From an uncultured Rubritalea sp. (GTDB taxonomy: Bacteria > Verrucomicrobiota > Verrucomicrobiia > Verrucomicrobiales > Akkermansiaceae), in NCBI GenBank assembly GCA_937981665.1, contig CALJOJ010000007.1, positions 62,001 through 126,000 on the forward strand: a stretch of 64,000 nt of DNA, given 5' to 3'. A program made the position numbers and the translations under genes. Position 1 is the stretch's first letter; each line of letters opens with the position of its first letter. The notes beneath the pieces were generated by a model. That model searched no databases and had not been told where the DNA came from. It worked only from the letters and a program-made list of their open reading frames with translations. Below, piece after piece: positions 52,051 to 61,050 of the stretch.

Positions 52051-53493
52051 ATGAGACTCGCCTCCCTTCTCTCCTCACTAATATTCAGTAGTATCTGCAC
52101 AGCTCAGATCCAGCCTCTCATCCACACCTACCTAGGTGATGAACAGCGTAACTACTACGGTAATATCGCCCCAACTAAACTAACCGTAAAATGGAAAACC
52201 CACTTGGGTTCAGGCTACACAATGCTTGGACAAAAGAAAAAAATCTGGAGTGGCGCTGGATGGACTGGACAGCCACTAGTCATTAGTGAGAATAACGAGC
52301 TCTTCCTCATACAACCGACACTCAGTCACTACCTGAGAAAAATTCGAGCTTCAAATGGAGCCATCATATGGAGTACTAATCTCGGAGATGTGATTAAAGG
52401 TACACCTACCTTTGTGACCACATCTAACAACGATCCTGAAAAACGCTTCCTTATTATCTCAGGATCTCGCAGAGGAGTCCATTGCGACTTCATGAGCGAC
52501 CCTGCCTACAGCCTTCACGGGGTATCCTATTTAACAGGAAAAAGACTCTGGCAGCATAATACAGTGAGAACCCAGTCTAACTCACGCGATGTCGATGCAT
52601 CTGGTATTATGGTAGCTGGAAAATTCTGTATTCCCACAGAAAACGGCAAGCTCACCTATCTCGATCCTAATCCATCGAAAGCCAAATCTAATAAGTACAC
52701 AGGCATACCAGAACCTAAGGTTTATAAACAATACTCTCTCTTTACCCAAATTGATCTCCAGACTTACCATAACGAGCTATCCTGTGAGTCCTCACCTACC
52801 GTCTACAAAGGAACGGTATACACAGCTGCAGGAGCGGGCACGGTATATGGTCATAAGCCAGGGCTCTTCCGTGGTAAAAAATGGAATTTCAAAACTGGTG
52901 GCGACCTCAATGGCAGCATGCCACTTACCAATGATAAACACCTTCTCTTAGGCATCGAAAAACAGTTTATACCTGGCCAAGGTGGAGTAATGAAAATAAA
53001 GCCAAAAGCAAAGCAAGGAAAAGCCGAATGGTTCTACCCCTTACCTAACAAGCAATGGTATGAATGGCAAGGTGGTCTCGTAGGTTCTCCAGCAGTAAAC
53101 CACCGTACAGCTGGTAAAATCTCCACCTCTCGTACCTCTGGTGATCTAGCCTGCTTTGCAGGTGTCGATGGCACACTGACACTGATCAATCACAAAAAAC
53201 TTAGTCCTAACAAGCTGGTCTGGGGACCAATGAAAAGAAAACAATACTCAAGCCCGCTAGTGCTTGATCGCGTAAAACTACCACAAGGTACTATTTCCAC
53301 TCCTCTCTTTATTGATAACAAAATCATTATTGGTTACGATAATGGCATGGACCTTTATCAAGTCACTCAAGATCAGAAACTTCAGCTACTTGATAGATTC
53401 TCTGGTCCAATGTTTGACGCCACTCCTACGGTCTGGAATGGTCGTATCTATGCTGCATCAAAAAATGGTTATTTATACTGCCTAAGTGAATAA
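52051..53493 (+). CDS. Exported PQQ-like beta-propeller protein
   Basis: A 480-residue secreted protein: signal peptide MRLASLLSSLIFSSICTAQ, then repeated propeller blades with the pattern of a strand ending in W or G plus IYAAS/VYTAAG: GAIIWSTNLGD, GTVYTAAGAGTVYGH, GRIYAASKNGYLYCLS. PQQ-like repeats of this kind are often scaffolds with no cofactor, as in BamB, and this one lacks the catalytic features of quinoprotein dehydrogenases. Could be an outer-membrane assembly or surface-binding protein; nothing in the neighbourhood decides. Possibly co-transcribed with engB. Confidence 0.82.
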   Translation: MRLASLLSSLIFSSICTAQIQPLIHTYLGDEQRNYYGNIAPTKLTVKWKTHLGSGYTMLGQKKKIWSGAGWTGQPLVISENNELFLIQPTLSHYLRKIRASNGAIIWSTNLGDVIKGTPTFVTTSNNDPEKRFLIISGSRRGVHCDFMSDPAYSLHGVSYLTGKRLWQHNTVRTQSNSRDVDASGIMVAGKFCIPTENGKLTYLDPNPSKAKSNKYTGIPEPKVYKQYSLFTQIDLQTYHNELSCESSPTVYKGTVYTAAGAGTVYGHKPGLFRGKKWNFKTGGDLNGSMPLTNDKHLLLGIEKQFIPGQGGVMKIKPKAKQGKAEWFYPLPNKQWYEWQGGLVGSPAVNHRTAGKISTSRTSGDLACFAGVDGTLTLINHKKLSPNKLVWGPMKRKQYSSPLVLDRVKLPQGTISTPLFIDNKIIIGYDNGMDLYQVTQDQKLQLLDRFSGPMFDATPTVWNGRIYAASKNGYLYCLSE

Positions 53494-53583
53494 ATATATC
53501 TTCAGCAGACACATCGAAAGCCACTCACTTTCAATGCATTTTAGGGTAACCATCAAGTCGCTCAAAAAAAGTAAACAGAAGGA

Positions 53584-53611
53584 TTGCCAAACATTAGATT
53601 TTAAGTATATT
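53584..53611 (+). promoter_or_regulatory. Sigma-70-type promoter of the tRNA gene
   Basis: TTGCCA (53584-53589), a 16-base spacer and TATATT (53606-53611), followed by a GC-rich discriminator (GCGCCG), as is usual for stable-RNA promoters. The start would fall about 15 bases before the tRNA. Confidence 0.6.
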
Positions 53612-53632
53612 TGCGCCGTTCTCAAATGAGAC

Positions 53633-53708
53633 GGGGGAGTAGCTCATCGGTTAGAGCAGTCGACTCATAATCGATTGGTGGAGAGTTCAATTCTCTCCTC
53701 CCCTACCA
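53633..53708 (+). tRNA. tRNA with CAU anticodon, probably tRNA-Ile2 (lysidine type)
   Basis: A full cloverleaf: acceptor GGGGGAG/CTCCCCT (first pair G-U), D-stem GCTC/GAGC, anticodon stem-loop GTCGA-CTCATAA-TCGAT, 5-base variable loop, T-arm GAGAG-TTCAATT-CTCTC, and an encoded ACCA end. The anticodon is CAU. The region AGAGCAG-CGACTCATAATCG-TTGGT resembles tRNA-Ile2 more than elongator tRNA-Met, and it is not the initiator (which has three G-C pairs under the anticodon loop). tRNA-Ile2 would need TilS to convert C34 to lysidine for AUA codons. Confidence 0.92.
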
Positions 53709-53767
53709 TTTCCTTCTCAATCAATCACTTTGATGATTTAGAAAATTCTATTTATAGGTTATCCTGA

Positions 53768-55426
53768 TTATTTTCCGCTCTTCATGCTATAGCAAATCAC
53801 TTCACATGGACGAACGTCTTCTAACTCTAGACTCTCATACTCATAGTCACCTAGCCAAACTCTGGCTTCTATAGAGAAAAATATTTCCACATTATGCATA
53901 GTTTCTGTTGGGTGGAAATTAATTACGACAAGATAAGCCTGTCCGCTATCCATGTCATACCTCAAGAAGGAATACAACCAATGGCCACTGACGATCTCGC
54001 CTTTAAGCCTGCCGTATTTTTCATTGTCTCTATTACAGGAGTTAAGCCCGTATGTACCACCTCTATGGAAAGCGGGCTCGCTCATCAAATTGCACCATTT
54101 TGAATACCAATCACGTAGCGTTTGGCTTTCCTCGCTCAGTCCAGCCCCATCATAGCGTTGGTTATTGGTCCACTTTTGGAGTTCCGGCAATGTCGTATAG
54201 TCAAAGATGCTTGTCCTACCATCATCCTCACTATAGCCCCCTACACCTCCCCCCTTCTCTCCTACTTCTTGACCATTATAGAGCAGACATCCACCAGATC
54301 CTATTCCATAAAGAAAACCACAGACAGCTTTACCCACATTAGCTCCATGTCCACCCCATTGACTAGGCGATGCTAGACGAACTTCATCATGATTCTCAGC
54401 ATATCGTATCATCTTGTGCAAACGTTTCTTATCCCAGATAGCGTCATCTAGATCATTCGCCCATTTACCAGACTCATAGATATCTTTTATAACATCATAA
54501 CTTTCGCTATCATAAACCTCGTCGAATCCAGCATTAAGTAATTGATTTAAAACTTTACCTTCAGCTACCTTCTTTGGATCTTGTGCATATGCCTCCCCGA
54601 TGAAGACAACATCTCCAGAACGCTCTCTTGCAAGAGAAATAGCGTATTTCCAGAATGCGATAGGAACCATGTGCGCCATATCACACCGGTAGCCATCTAC
54701 CCCCATTTCTTGCCAATATGCCAAGACTTCATCCATCATTTTCCACGTCCGAGGGATGCTACCATCATAATAGTGCTCAAGGTTATTTACAAAATCATAA
54801 CCATAATTGATCTTCACCGTCTCATACCAGTCACTGACAGAAGGAGTCGAAGTAGCAACGTTATTCCCTGTCACCTTTGGTGGCATCTCAGTAGGATACG
54901 CACCTCCAGGTAGAAGTAACTCACCTTCATTTAAATAATAAAAATTGTTATCAATTCCACAGAACTCTTCTGTATTATCGCCCAAGCCGAGATTAGACCC
55001 TAGACGAACTTTACTCTTATATGATCTAGCCACATGGTTCGGTATAAAATCTATCAGCACTTTAAGATTTGCGTTATGACATCGCTGAATTAAGCACTTA
55101 AACTCATCTATACGCTTTTCTATATTAACGGCTAAATCTGGACTCACATCAAAGTAGTCACGAACAGCATAGGGACTTCCAGCTATGCCTTTTAAAATTT
55201 TAGGGTCATCAGCTGGCATACCTGCATAAGGGGTTCCAGTAGCGTGGTTTAACACACCAGTCAACCAAACATGAGTAACCCCCATTCTCTTAATAGCTTC
55301 AAGAGCAACAGCTGTTATGTCTTCAAATTTACCACAGCCATTTTCACTCAAGCTCCCATTTTCCTGAGGAGTAATATTAGAGTTACTGAAGTGCCTAACA
55401 AATAATTGATAAATGATTTTTTTCAT
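53768..55426 (-). CDS. Alpha-amylase family glycoside hydrolase (GH13)
   Basis: A 552-residue TIM-barrel enzyme acting on alpha-1,4 glucans. The four GH13 regions are visible: I VLIDFIPNHVARS (about 122-134), II GYRCDMAHM with the nucleophile Asp near 249, III VFIGEAYA with the acid/base Glu near 275, and IV RYAENHDEVRLA with the third Asp near 343. No signal peptide precedes the IYQLFVRHFSN start, so it is probably cytoplasmic, acting on maltodextrin or glycogen with MalQ, encoded 102 bases upstream on the same strand. Exact specificity is not decidable here. Confidence 0.9.
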   Translation of the reverse strand: MKKIIYQLFVRHFSNSNITPQENGSLSENGCGKFEDITAVALEAIKRMGVTHVWLTGVLNHATGTPYAGMPADDPKILKGIAGSPYAVRDYFDVSPDLAVNIEKRIDEFKCLIQRCHNANLKVLIDFIPNHVARSYKSKVRLGSNLGLGDNTEEFCGIDNNFYYLNEGELLLPGGAYPTEMPPKVTGNNVATSTPSVSDWYETVKINYGYDFVNNLEHYYDGSIPRTWKMMDEVLAYWQEMGVDGYRCDMAHMVPIAFWKYAISLARERSGDVVFIGEAYAQDPKKVAEGKVLNQLLNAGFDEVYDSESYDVIKDIYESGKWANDLDDAIWDKKRLHKMIRYAENHDEVRLASPSQWGGHGANVGKAVCGFLYGIGSGGCLLYNGQEVGEKGGGVGGYSEDDGRTSIFDYTTLPELQKWTNNQRYDGAGLSEESQTLRDWYSKWCNLMSEPAFHRGGTYGLNSCNRDNEKYGRLKGEIVSGHWLYSFLRYDMDSGQAYLVVINFHPTETMHNVEIFFSIEARVWLGDYEYESLELEDVRPCEVICYSMKSGK

Positions 55427-55528
55427 GTCTCAGAATAAAATAGATGTTCGCCAATATGTACTATAATATAATGCATTTCATATAAATTGCAATCTAACGA
55501 TTTAATATAAAATTATTAATAACATACA

Positions 55529-57211
55529 TTATCTCCCCATTGCAAGCTTTTCCATTTGCTTCACTACCTTATTAGGTATATTTTCAAATTTCCAGTCGGT
55601 TCTATATGACCAATTACCGTCATTCTTAGTTCCTGGAATATTTATCCTCTCCGTGCTATCAAGAATATCATTGATCATCAAAGCTGAGTAGCGAGCATTA
55701 GACCTCATTAGAGCGTTAATTAATGACCACTTGATCCGATCACTATATGCTGGGCACTCTTCTGTATCCTTTATATCTAACGTTGCAAACTCACTAATAA
55801 CCTTCAAAGTTTCGAGTGATTTCACATCACCAGCATCACAGTTGCTTCGCAGTTCTTCCCACATAGCTGACAGTGATGGATGATCATGGGTGGTATAGGT
55901 AGCAAATGAGCAATACGGGTGCTCTTCTGGCATCACCGCACCACCAACTATGTCTCGCTCCCAATGACACACCTTAAAACCAGCAATCCCTAACTCTAGT
56001 AGATGAGGTCTTACGTAATCAGGCACACAGCCTAGATCCTCTCCTACTACTTCAGAATCTGCTGCCGCCTCCATGATAGCTTGGATATACTCATCACCAG
56101 CAAGCAGATTCTTAGCCTTATTCACCATCGTGTCATCTGCTCTTGGGTAGAAATGAGGTAATTCGCCAGCAGTACGTTTTTTCGCTTCTTGCTCTGTTAA
56201 TGGGAGAAATTCTTGATTACGTTTAGGATGCCACGGAAATGCATAGATGCGATAAAATCCTAAAATATGATCGACTCTAAAGATATTAAAAATATCCGTA
56301 AGCTTGCTGATCCTCCGCCTCCACCAAGCGAAACCATCCTCACGGAGAGCCTGCCAATCATACAAAGGAACACCCCAATTCTGTCCCCACTTACAAGCAA
56401 AGGCATCATCTTTAAAGACTGTCTCAGGAGGTGCACCACCATACCAACCAGACTCAAACCACTGTGGCTCGAAAAACACATCAGCGCTAGAGTTTGATAC
56501 ACCAATTGGGACATCCCCCATCAACTTAATTCCCATCCTGTCCGCGTATTTCCTGACAGACCTCCATTGAGTAAAGGCATGCCATTGCACCCAAGCATAG
56601 TAGTCTTGTATCCTTCTAGGCTCACCATCACACCGTAGATTTTTCTCAGCTTCATAGATAAGCGCCTTTTCGGCTGAGTTATATTCATGCGCCCAAGTCG
56701 TCCAGTCCTCTTCCCCTTCCGCCTCCTCCATCAGCCAGCGATATTTACAATAAGAGACTAACCACTCAGCTTCCTCAGCTTTAAAATTCTTAAAGCTCTC
56801 TGGCTCTTCACCAGCATCTAAGAAGCTAGCATAGCCAGCTCGGAGTAATCTTGATTTCACCTCCTTCACTTTGACATAATCCACCTTACCAGCACTCAAC
56901 CAGCCACTAGCACTTTCATTCTGAACTTTCTCTACATCTGCCACTTTCACCTCAGGGATCTGAAGCACATCGAGATAAATAAAATCTAGAGCTATAGAAC
57001 TAATCGCACTATATGGACTGTGATCTGAACCACTCACATTAATGGGCAGTAATTGAAGAAACCCTACACCATAGTTGTTAAGCCAATCAATACATAGACG
57101 TACTGACTGAGTGTCCCCTATTCCAAGGTCTCCACTTCTACGCATAGAAAACACAGGAAATAAAACACCTGACAGTTTTTCATTATTTTTAGGAGATTGT
57201 ACGTCTAACAT
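55529..57211 (-). CDS. malQ: 4-alpha-glucanotransferase (amylomaltase)
   Basis: A GH77 enzyme of 560 residues that moves glucan segments between alpha-1,4 chains. N-terminal LFPVFSMRRSGDLGIGD and FLQLLPINVSG match the family. Catalytic residues: nucleophile Asp in FRVDHILGF (about 314), acid/base Glu in VGEDLGCVP (about 390) and Asp in THDHPSL (about 440). No signal peptide. Forms a probable starch/glycogen utilisation pair with the downstream GH13 enzyme; a possible internal promoter lies in the AT-rich 102-base gap between them. Confidence 0.95.
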   Translation of the reverse strand: MLDVQSPKNNEKLSGVLFPVFSMRRSGDLGIGDTQSVRLCIDWLNNYGVGFLQLLPINVSGSDHSPYSAISSIALDFIYLDVLQIPEVKVADVEKVQNESASGWLSAGKVDYVKVKEVKSRLLRAGYASFLDAGEEPESFKNFKAEEAEWLVSYCKYRWLMEEAEGEEDWTTWAHEYNSAEKALIYEAEKNLRCDGEPRRIQDYYAWVQWHAFTQWRSVRKYADRMGIKLMGDVPIGVSNSSADVFFEPQWFESGWYGGAPPETVFKDDAFACKWGQNWGVPLYDWQALREDGFAWWRRRISKLTDIFNIFRVDHILGFYRIYAFPWHPKRNQEFLPLTEQEAKKRTAGELPHFYPRADDTMVNKAKNLLAGDEYIQAIMEAAADSEVVGEDLGCVPDYVRPHLLELGIAGFKVCHWERDIVGGAVMPEEHPYCSFATYTTHDHPSLSAMWEELRSNCDAGDVKSLETLKVISEFATLDIKDTEECPAYSDRIKWSLINALMRSNARYSALMINDILDSTERINIPGTKNDGNWSYRTDWKFENIPNKVVKQMEKLAMGR

Positions 57212-57276
57212 TAATTCTATATTACTTCACCTAGATCAGACTCTGCAATCCAAAACACTCTCTACATCTAGAAAGC

Positions 57277-58827
57277 TTACTCCACAGGAATAGCCTTAGG
57301 CGGCGTATCTATAGCAGGTTCCCTATCAGTATTAGGAATAGGTAACCTTTCAGGAATAACAGGTGCAGGAGTTACTGGTTCTTCGACAGGCACCGCTCTG
57401 GGGACGGCACGCTCAGGAGTAAGAACAGGTTCTAGGAGAGGCTCTACGACTATAGCTCTGGCTGGTGCGGGTGGCGACTCAGGGATAGATTCTGATGCAG
57501 TTTCACCTACTGGCACAGCACGCGGAGCTACTGGCTCTGGTATCTTTTCTGGCATTACTTCCTCAACAACACCCTCTTTAGTAATAGCCTTTTCAGGCTC
57601 CACATAAGGATCCACATAAGGTAATGGCCTCAAAGCTGGAATTTCAGACTCTCTATCTGTAACACTTGAGTCAGCTGGCAGAGCAGGTGGTTCTTCTCTA
57701 GCCTCTGGTAAATTAGGGTTACGTCGTGGCTTAATAATTCTAGCTTTTCTCACTACTTCCGGTGTAGTTTCCAGTTCTCTATTGATCACCGGAGGAGCTT
57801 CATTACGCATTTTAATTTCTACACGACGGTTAATCGCCTGCTCATATTGATCACCCGCTAGTACAATAGGCTTAGATTCACCCAGACCTATGACATAGAG
57901 ACGCTCATCAGCTATTTTCATCGAGTTCACCAGCCAGTATCTAACAGCCTCTGCTCTTGCTATAGAAAGCTTCACATTATCTTCTTCAGAACCTATCAGA
58001 TCAGTATGGCCTTCTATCCAACATTTCATATTAGGGTTCTTATCAATCAAAAGAACCACCTTTAATAAACTATTTTTAGCGCTTTCCTGAAGCGTTGCTT
58101 TATTAAAATCAAAAAGCAAATCAGAACCAATCATCCCTTTGGCCTTAGCTAATTCAGACTGAGAGAGACGAGTCATCTCGGACAAAGGTGTAAAACCTTC
58201 CATTACCCCATCACGAGTTTCCCCGCCAGCACCTTTTGCTAGTTCTACATTAAATAAATCAGGGTCAAATTCATCAGCAGCCTGCTTACCCGGGTCAATC
58301 GTGATCTGCCCAGCTGCCGCCTTAATAAAATCATCAGTGCTACCTAGATCCTCCACTATTTCAGAAATATCCATTCCTGATGTTAGATCCATAGCACTAG
58401 CATCAAAGCCACCAGCCATCGCTGGTGCTTCCATAGGCACTGACATCTCTAGTGCATCAACCTCCGGAGAGAAATCCATTTCCATGTCCTCAGGTATTTG
58501 CTCTAGCATTTCTAGCTCTTCAAGAAACGCATCGGCAGTAGCAGTGGGCGCATCTATTTCTTCCTGAGGCACATCCTCACTAGGGGTTTGGATATACTCT
58601 CGATCCTCCACATTGCGCACTACCACACTCTGAGTAATCTTATTATCAGCACTATCTGACTGAAAAAAAATCGGCATTTTCTTCATCGCCACTAAAACGA
58701 CGATGTGGCAAATAACCGCGAGTAATATAGCAATCAAGATCCAACGAGTAAGTGGATCAGATTGGGTAGTATTATCGCACTTTCTATAGCGGACATCTTC
58801 CCAGTTGTATTGATTATATTTCGACAT
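57277..58827 (-). CDS. Membrane-anchored OmpA-domain protein with proline-rich C-terminal tail
   Basis: A 516-residue protein. A cytoplasmic N-terminus and one transmembrane helix (about 29-48) lead to an acidic, Met-rich stretch (100-190) and an OmpA/MotB-type peptidoglycan-binding domain (about 233-340; LLFDFNKATL, CWIEGHTDLIGS, LSIARAEAVRYWLV, NRRVEIKM). Unusually, the OmpA domain is central: a ~175-residue Pro/Glu/Val-rich tail with recurring RAVPVxE units follows. The anchor and tail recall TonB. It is the last gene of the GspE-GspE-GspF-GspG run, so it may brace the secretion or pilus machine to the wall. Confidence 0.8.
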   Translation of the reverse strand: MSKYNQYNWEDVRYRKCDNTTQSDPLTRWILIAILLAVICHIVVLVAMKKMPIFFQSDSADNKITQSVVVRNVEDREYIQTPSEDVPQEEIDAPTATADAFLEELEMLEQIPEDMEMDFSPEVDALEMSVPMEAPAMAGGFDASAMDLTSGMDISEIVEDLGSTDDFIKAAAGQITIDPGKQAADEFDPDLFNVELAKGAGGETRDGVMEGFTPLSEMTRLSQSELAKAKGMIGSDLLFDFNKATLQESAKNSLLKVVLLIDKNPNMKCWIEGHTDLIGSEEDNVKLSIARAEAVRYWLVNSMKIADERLYVIGLGESKPIVLAGDQYEQAINRRVEIKMRNEAPPVINRELETTPEVVRKARIIKPRRNPNLPEAREEPPALPADSSVTDRESEIPALRPLPYVDPYVEPEKAITKEGVVEEVMPEKIPEPVAPRAVPVGETASESIPESPPAPARAIVVEPLLEPVLTPERAVPRAVPVEEPVTPAPVIPERLPIPNTDREPAIDTPPKAIPVE

Positions 58828-58947
58828 GAGTTATCTTGAACAAGCGTGCTGGTAGTAGATACGGTCATTATCTAATGACTTTATCAACATACACGCCAAC
58901 CCATAGCCCATACGAAGGCATTTTTCAATACCAGAGGAAAGAAATCT

Positions 58948-59547
58948 CTATTCTAAAATAATATTGTCCAGTTCAGCATCATTTCCATCAAACATTTCGT
59001 CTGGACCAGCAGACTCAAGGTCAAAGCCATTATCATGATTATTGTGCTCACCTGGGAAAGTGTAACGAAGCGGATTACCCCAAGCATCTACGATCACCCA
59101 GCTATCATCCCCACCGAGATTTTTAATGAACGCATTACCATTTTCTAAAATGACTACCTGGTCTAACATTGGCCTCACTCCATCATCAGGAACTCCATCC
59201 CTGTTGTAATCTCCTGAAATATAATCAATGAGAATAGATGTACCAAACTCATCTGATCTATCACCGTCTGGGTATGTTCGTCCATCAGGAATCCCGATAT
59301 CAGTACGTTGTGCACTAGTAATATCCTCAGCACGTGCCTCCATAGCCGCAGCTACAGCAGCTATTCTAGCTTTTGTATCACTCCCTTTTGCATTCTCAGC
59401 AATCTTAAAAAACGTCCCAAACCCGATCACCGCCAACCCTGCAATAATAGCGATTACAACGAGTAGCTCTATCAAGGTAAACCCTCGATTCAAATGAGAT
59501 TGCTTATAATAGCTGTCGGAACAAAGAGTGCGTTTTGATAATTTCAT
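58948..59547 (-). CDS. gspG: Type II secretion/type IV pilus-like major pseudopilin (GspG-like)
   Basis: A 199-residue prepilin. A 22-residue basic leader ends at RG-FTLIELLVVIAIIAGLAVIGF, the type III prepilin cleavage site with Glu at +5. The mature part has a long alpha-1 helix and, near the C-terminus, WVIVDAWGNPLRYTFPGEHN, the conserved GspG motif. A DxNxDGxxDD loop (about 115-125) suggests calcium binding, as known for GspG. Longer than the ~145-residue proteobacterial GspG because of that insert. A peptidase (GspO/PilD) is needed but not in the window. Confidence 0.87.
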   Translation of the reverse strand: MKLSKRTLCSDSYYKQSHLNRGFTLIELLVVIAIIAGLAVIGFGTFFKIAENAKGSDTKARIAAVAAAMEARAEDITSAQRTDIGIPDGRTYPDGDRSDEFGTSILIDYISGDYNRDGVPDDGVRPMLDQVVILENGNAFIKNLGGDDSWVIVDAWGNPLRYTFPGEHNNHDNGFDLESAGPDEMFDGNDAELDNIILE

Positions 59548-59668
59548 AAGAATAAGTAATTTGAATAAAGTAGGACTCTCACCCTACTATGTATTTACAT
59601 TAGCATTCTGTAGCCACTTTGCCAATACTAAATTCATATTGGCCAAGTGACTCTGAATGAGTTGGAGA

Positions 59669-60961
59669 TTACGCACCTACTGTTTCGATGATCTGAATGA
59701 GTGGTAAGAACATCGCAATAACAATGGTACCAACAATTACAGCAAGAATAATAATCATGAGTGGCTCAATAATAGAAGTAAGCGCATTCACAGCATTATC
59801 CACCTCATCATCATACACATCAGCTACTTTAAGAAGCATGTCAGGTAACTTACCAGTCTCCTCTCCAACATCAACCATGCTGATCACCATTGGAGGGAAT
59901 ACCGTACTTGCAGACATTGGAGTCACGATAGACTCACCTTCTTTTACAGCACTGTGAATGTCCGTAATAGCATTAGCTACTACTACATTACCAGAGGTAT
60001 CACTAGTGATCTTGAGAGCCTGAAGAATAGGGACACCAGAGGTTACCAAGGTACCTAAAGTACGGCTAAATCTAGAAATAGCGCTCTTTCGCTGGAGGTC
60101 ACCTAATAACGGCATTTTTAGCTTAAAACCATCAATCTTTTCTCTACCACTGACCGTTTTACCCCACTGGAAGAAGAGGAAGACCAAGATTCCAGTTAAA
60201 AGAACAAGCCAGACAACTACTGGCATGAAAAGAACATTCTTCATCAGCCCATCAGAGAAATTAAACACTAATTCCGAGATCGTAGGAAGTTTCTGATCTA
60301 GATCCTCGAACATTTTCTTAAACTGAGGAACCACCACAACCATCAAGAAGATCAAGATAGCTACTGCAATGAACATTACAATAAATGGATACACCATCGC
60401 AGAGACAATCTTATTCTTAAGCTTGTTAGCCTTCTCCATGTACTCAGCAAGACGCGTGAGCACTATTTCTAGTACACCACCGAGCTCACCAGCTTTCACC
60501 ATGTTCACATAGAGCTTATTAAATAACTTCGGGTGCTGAGCTAAACTCTCGGAAAATGTAGAACCACCTTGAACTGAATCCGCAATACTGTTGATCGTAG
60601 ATTTTAAAACTGGATCAGGCTCCTGTTTAGCCAGAACATTAAGACCTTTCAGTAAGGGCAAGCCTGATTCAATGAGTGTAGCAAGCTGACGAGTAAAAAT
60701 CATCATCACTTTTGGCTTCACTTTACCGTTAACAGCTTTCTTTGACTTCTTCTTTTTACCCTTACCCTTACCTCCACTAGATGAAGACTTAGAATTACCA
60801 GCAGTTGCGCCAAGTTCTCCTTTTCCCTGTGCCACAACTTGTGTAGGATAGAGTCCATTTGCTCTGATTTGAGTGATAGCATCAACCTCAGAAGCTGCCT
60901 CTATCGCACCCGTTGTTTGCTCACCTTTAGCATCAAGTGCTAGATATTGAAATTGTGCCAT
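59669..60961 (-). CDS. gspF: Type II secretion/type IV pilus inner-membrane platform protein GspF/PilC
   Basis: A 430-residue membrane protein. N-terminal FQYLALDAKGEQTTGAIEA is the GspF start. A low-complexity Ser/Gly/Lys stretch (about 56-77) precedes two repeated GspF domains (about 85-210 and 285-412), each with a hydrophobic segment, e.g. PFIVMFIAVAILIFLMVVV and the C-terminal PLMIIILAVIVGTIVIAMFLP. Conserved LLKGLNVLAKQEPDP and VPILQALKITSDTSGN are present. Ends one long operon step from the GspE gene (89 bases). Confidence 0.94.
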   Translation of the reverse strand: MAQFQYLALDAKGEQTTGAIEAASEVDAITQIRANGLYPTQVVAQGKGELGATAGNSKSSSSGGKGKGKKKKSKKAVNGKVKPKVMMIFTRQLATLIESGLPLLKGLNVLAKQEPDPVLKSTINSIADSVQGGSTFSESLAQHPKLFNKLYVNMVKAGELGGVLEIVLTRLAEYMEKANKLKNKIVSAMVYPFIVMFIAVAILIFLMVVVVPQFKKMFEDLDQKLPTISELVFNFSDGLMKNVLFMPVVVWLVLLTGILVFLFFQWGKTVSGREKIDGFKLKMPLLGDLQRKSAISRFSRTLGTLVTSGVPILQALKITSDTSGNVVVANAITDIHSAVKEGESIVTPMSASTVFPPMVISMVDVGEETGKLPDMLLKVADVYDDEVDNAVNALTSIIEPLMIIILAVIVGTIVIAMFLPLIQIIETVGA

Positions 60962-61050
60962 ATTTGTCTATTTTGAAAGTTATGTTAGATTTTAAACTAT
61001 TTGCCCATAGGTTGAAAAGCCCAAAGATTAGTTAATTTTGAAATGGATTA

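Noticed and set aside
53510-53545. Possible terminator after the beta-propeller gene
   Set aside because: Only a 5-bp stem (GAAAG/CTTTC) with no T-run.
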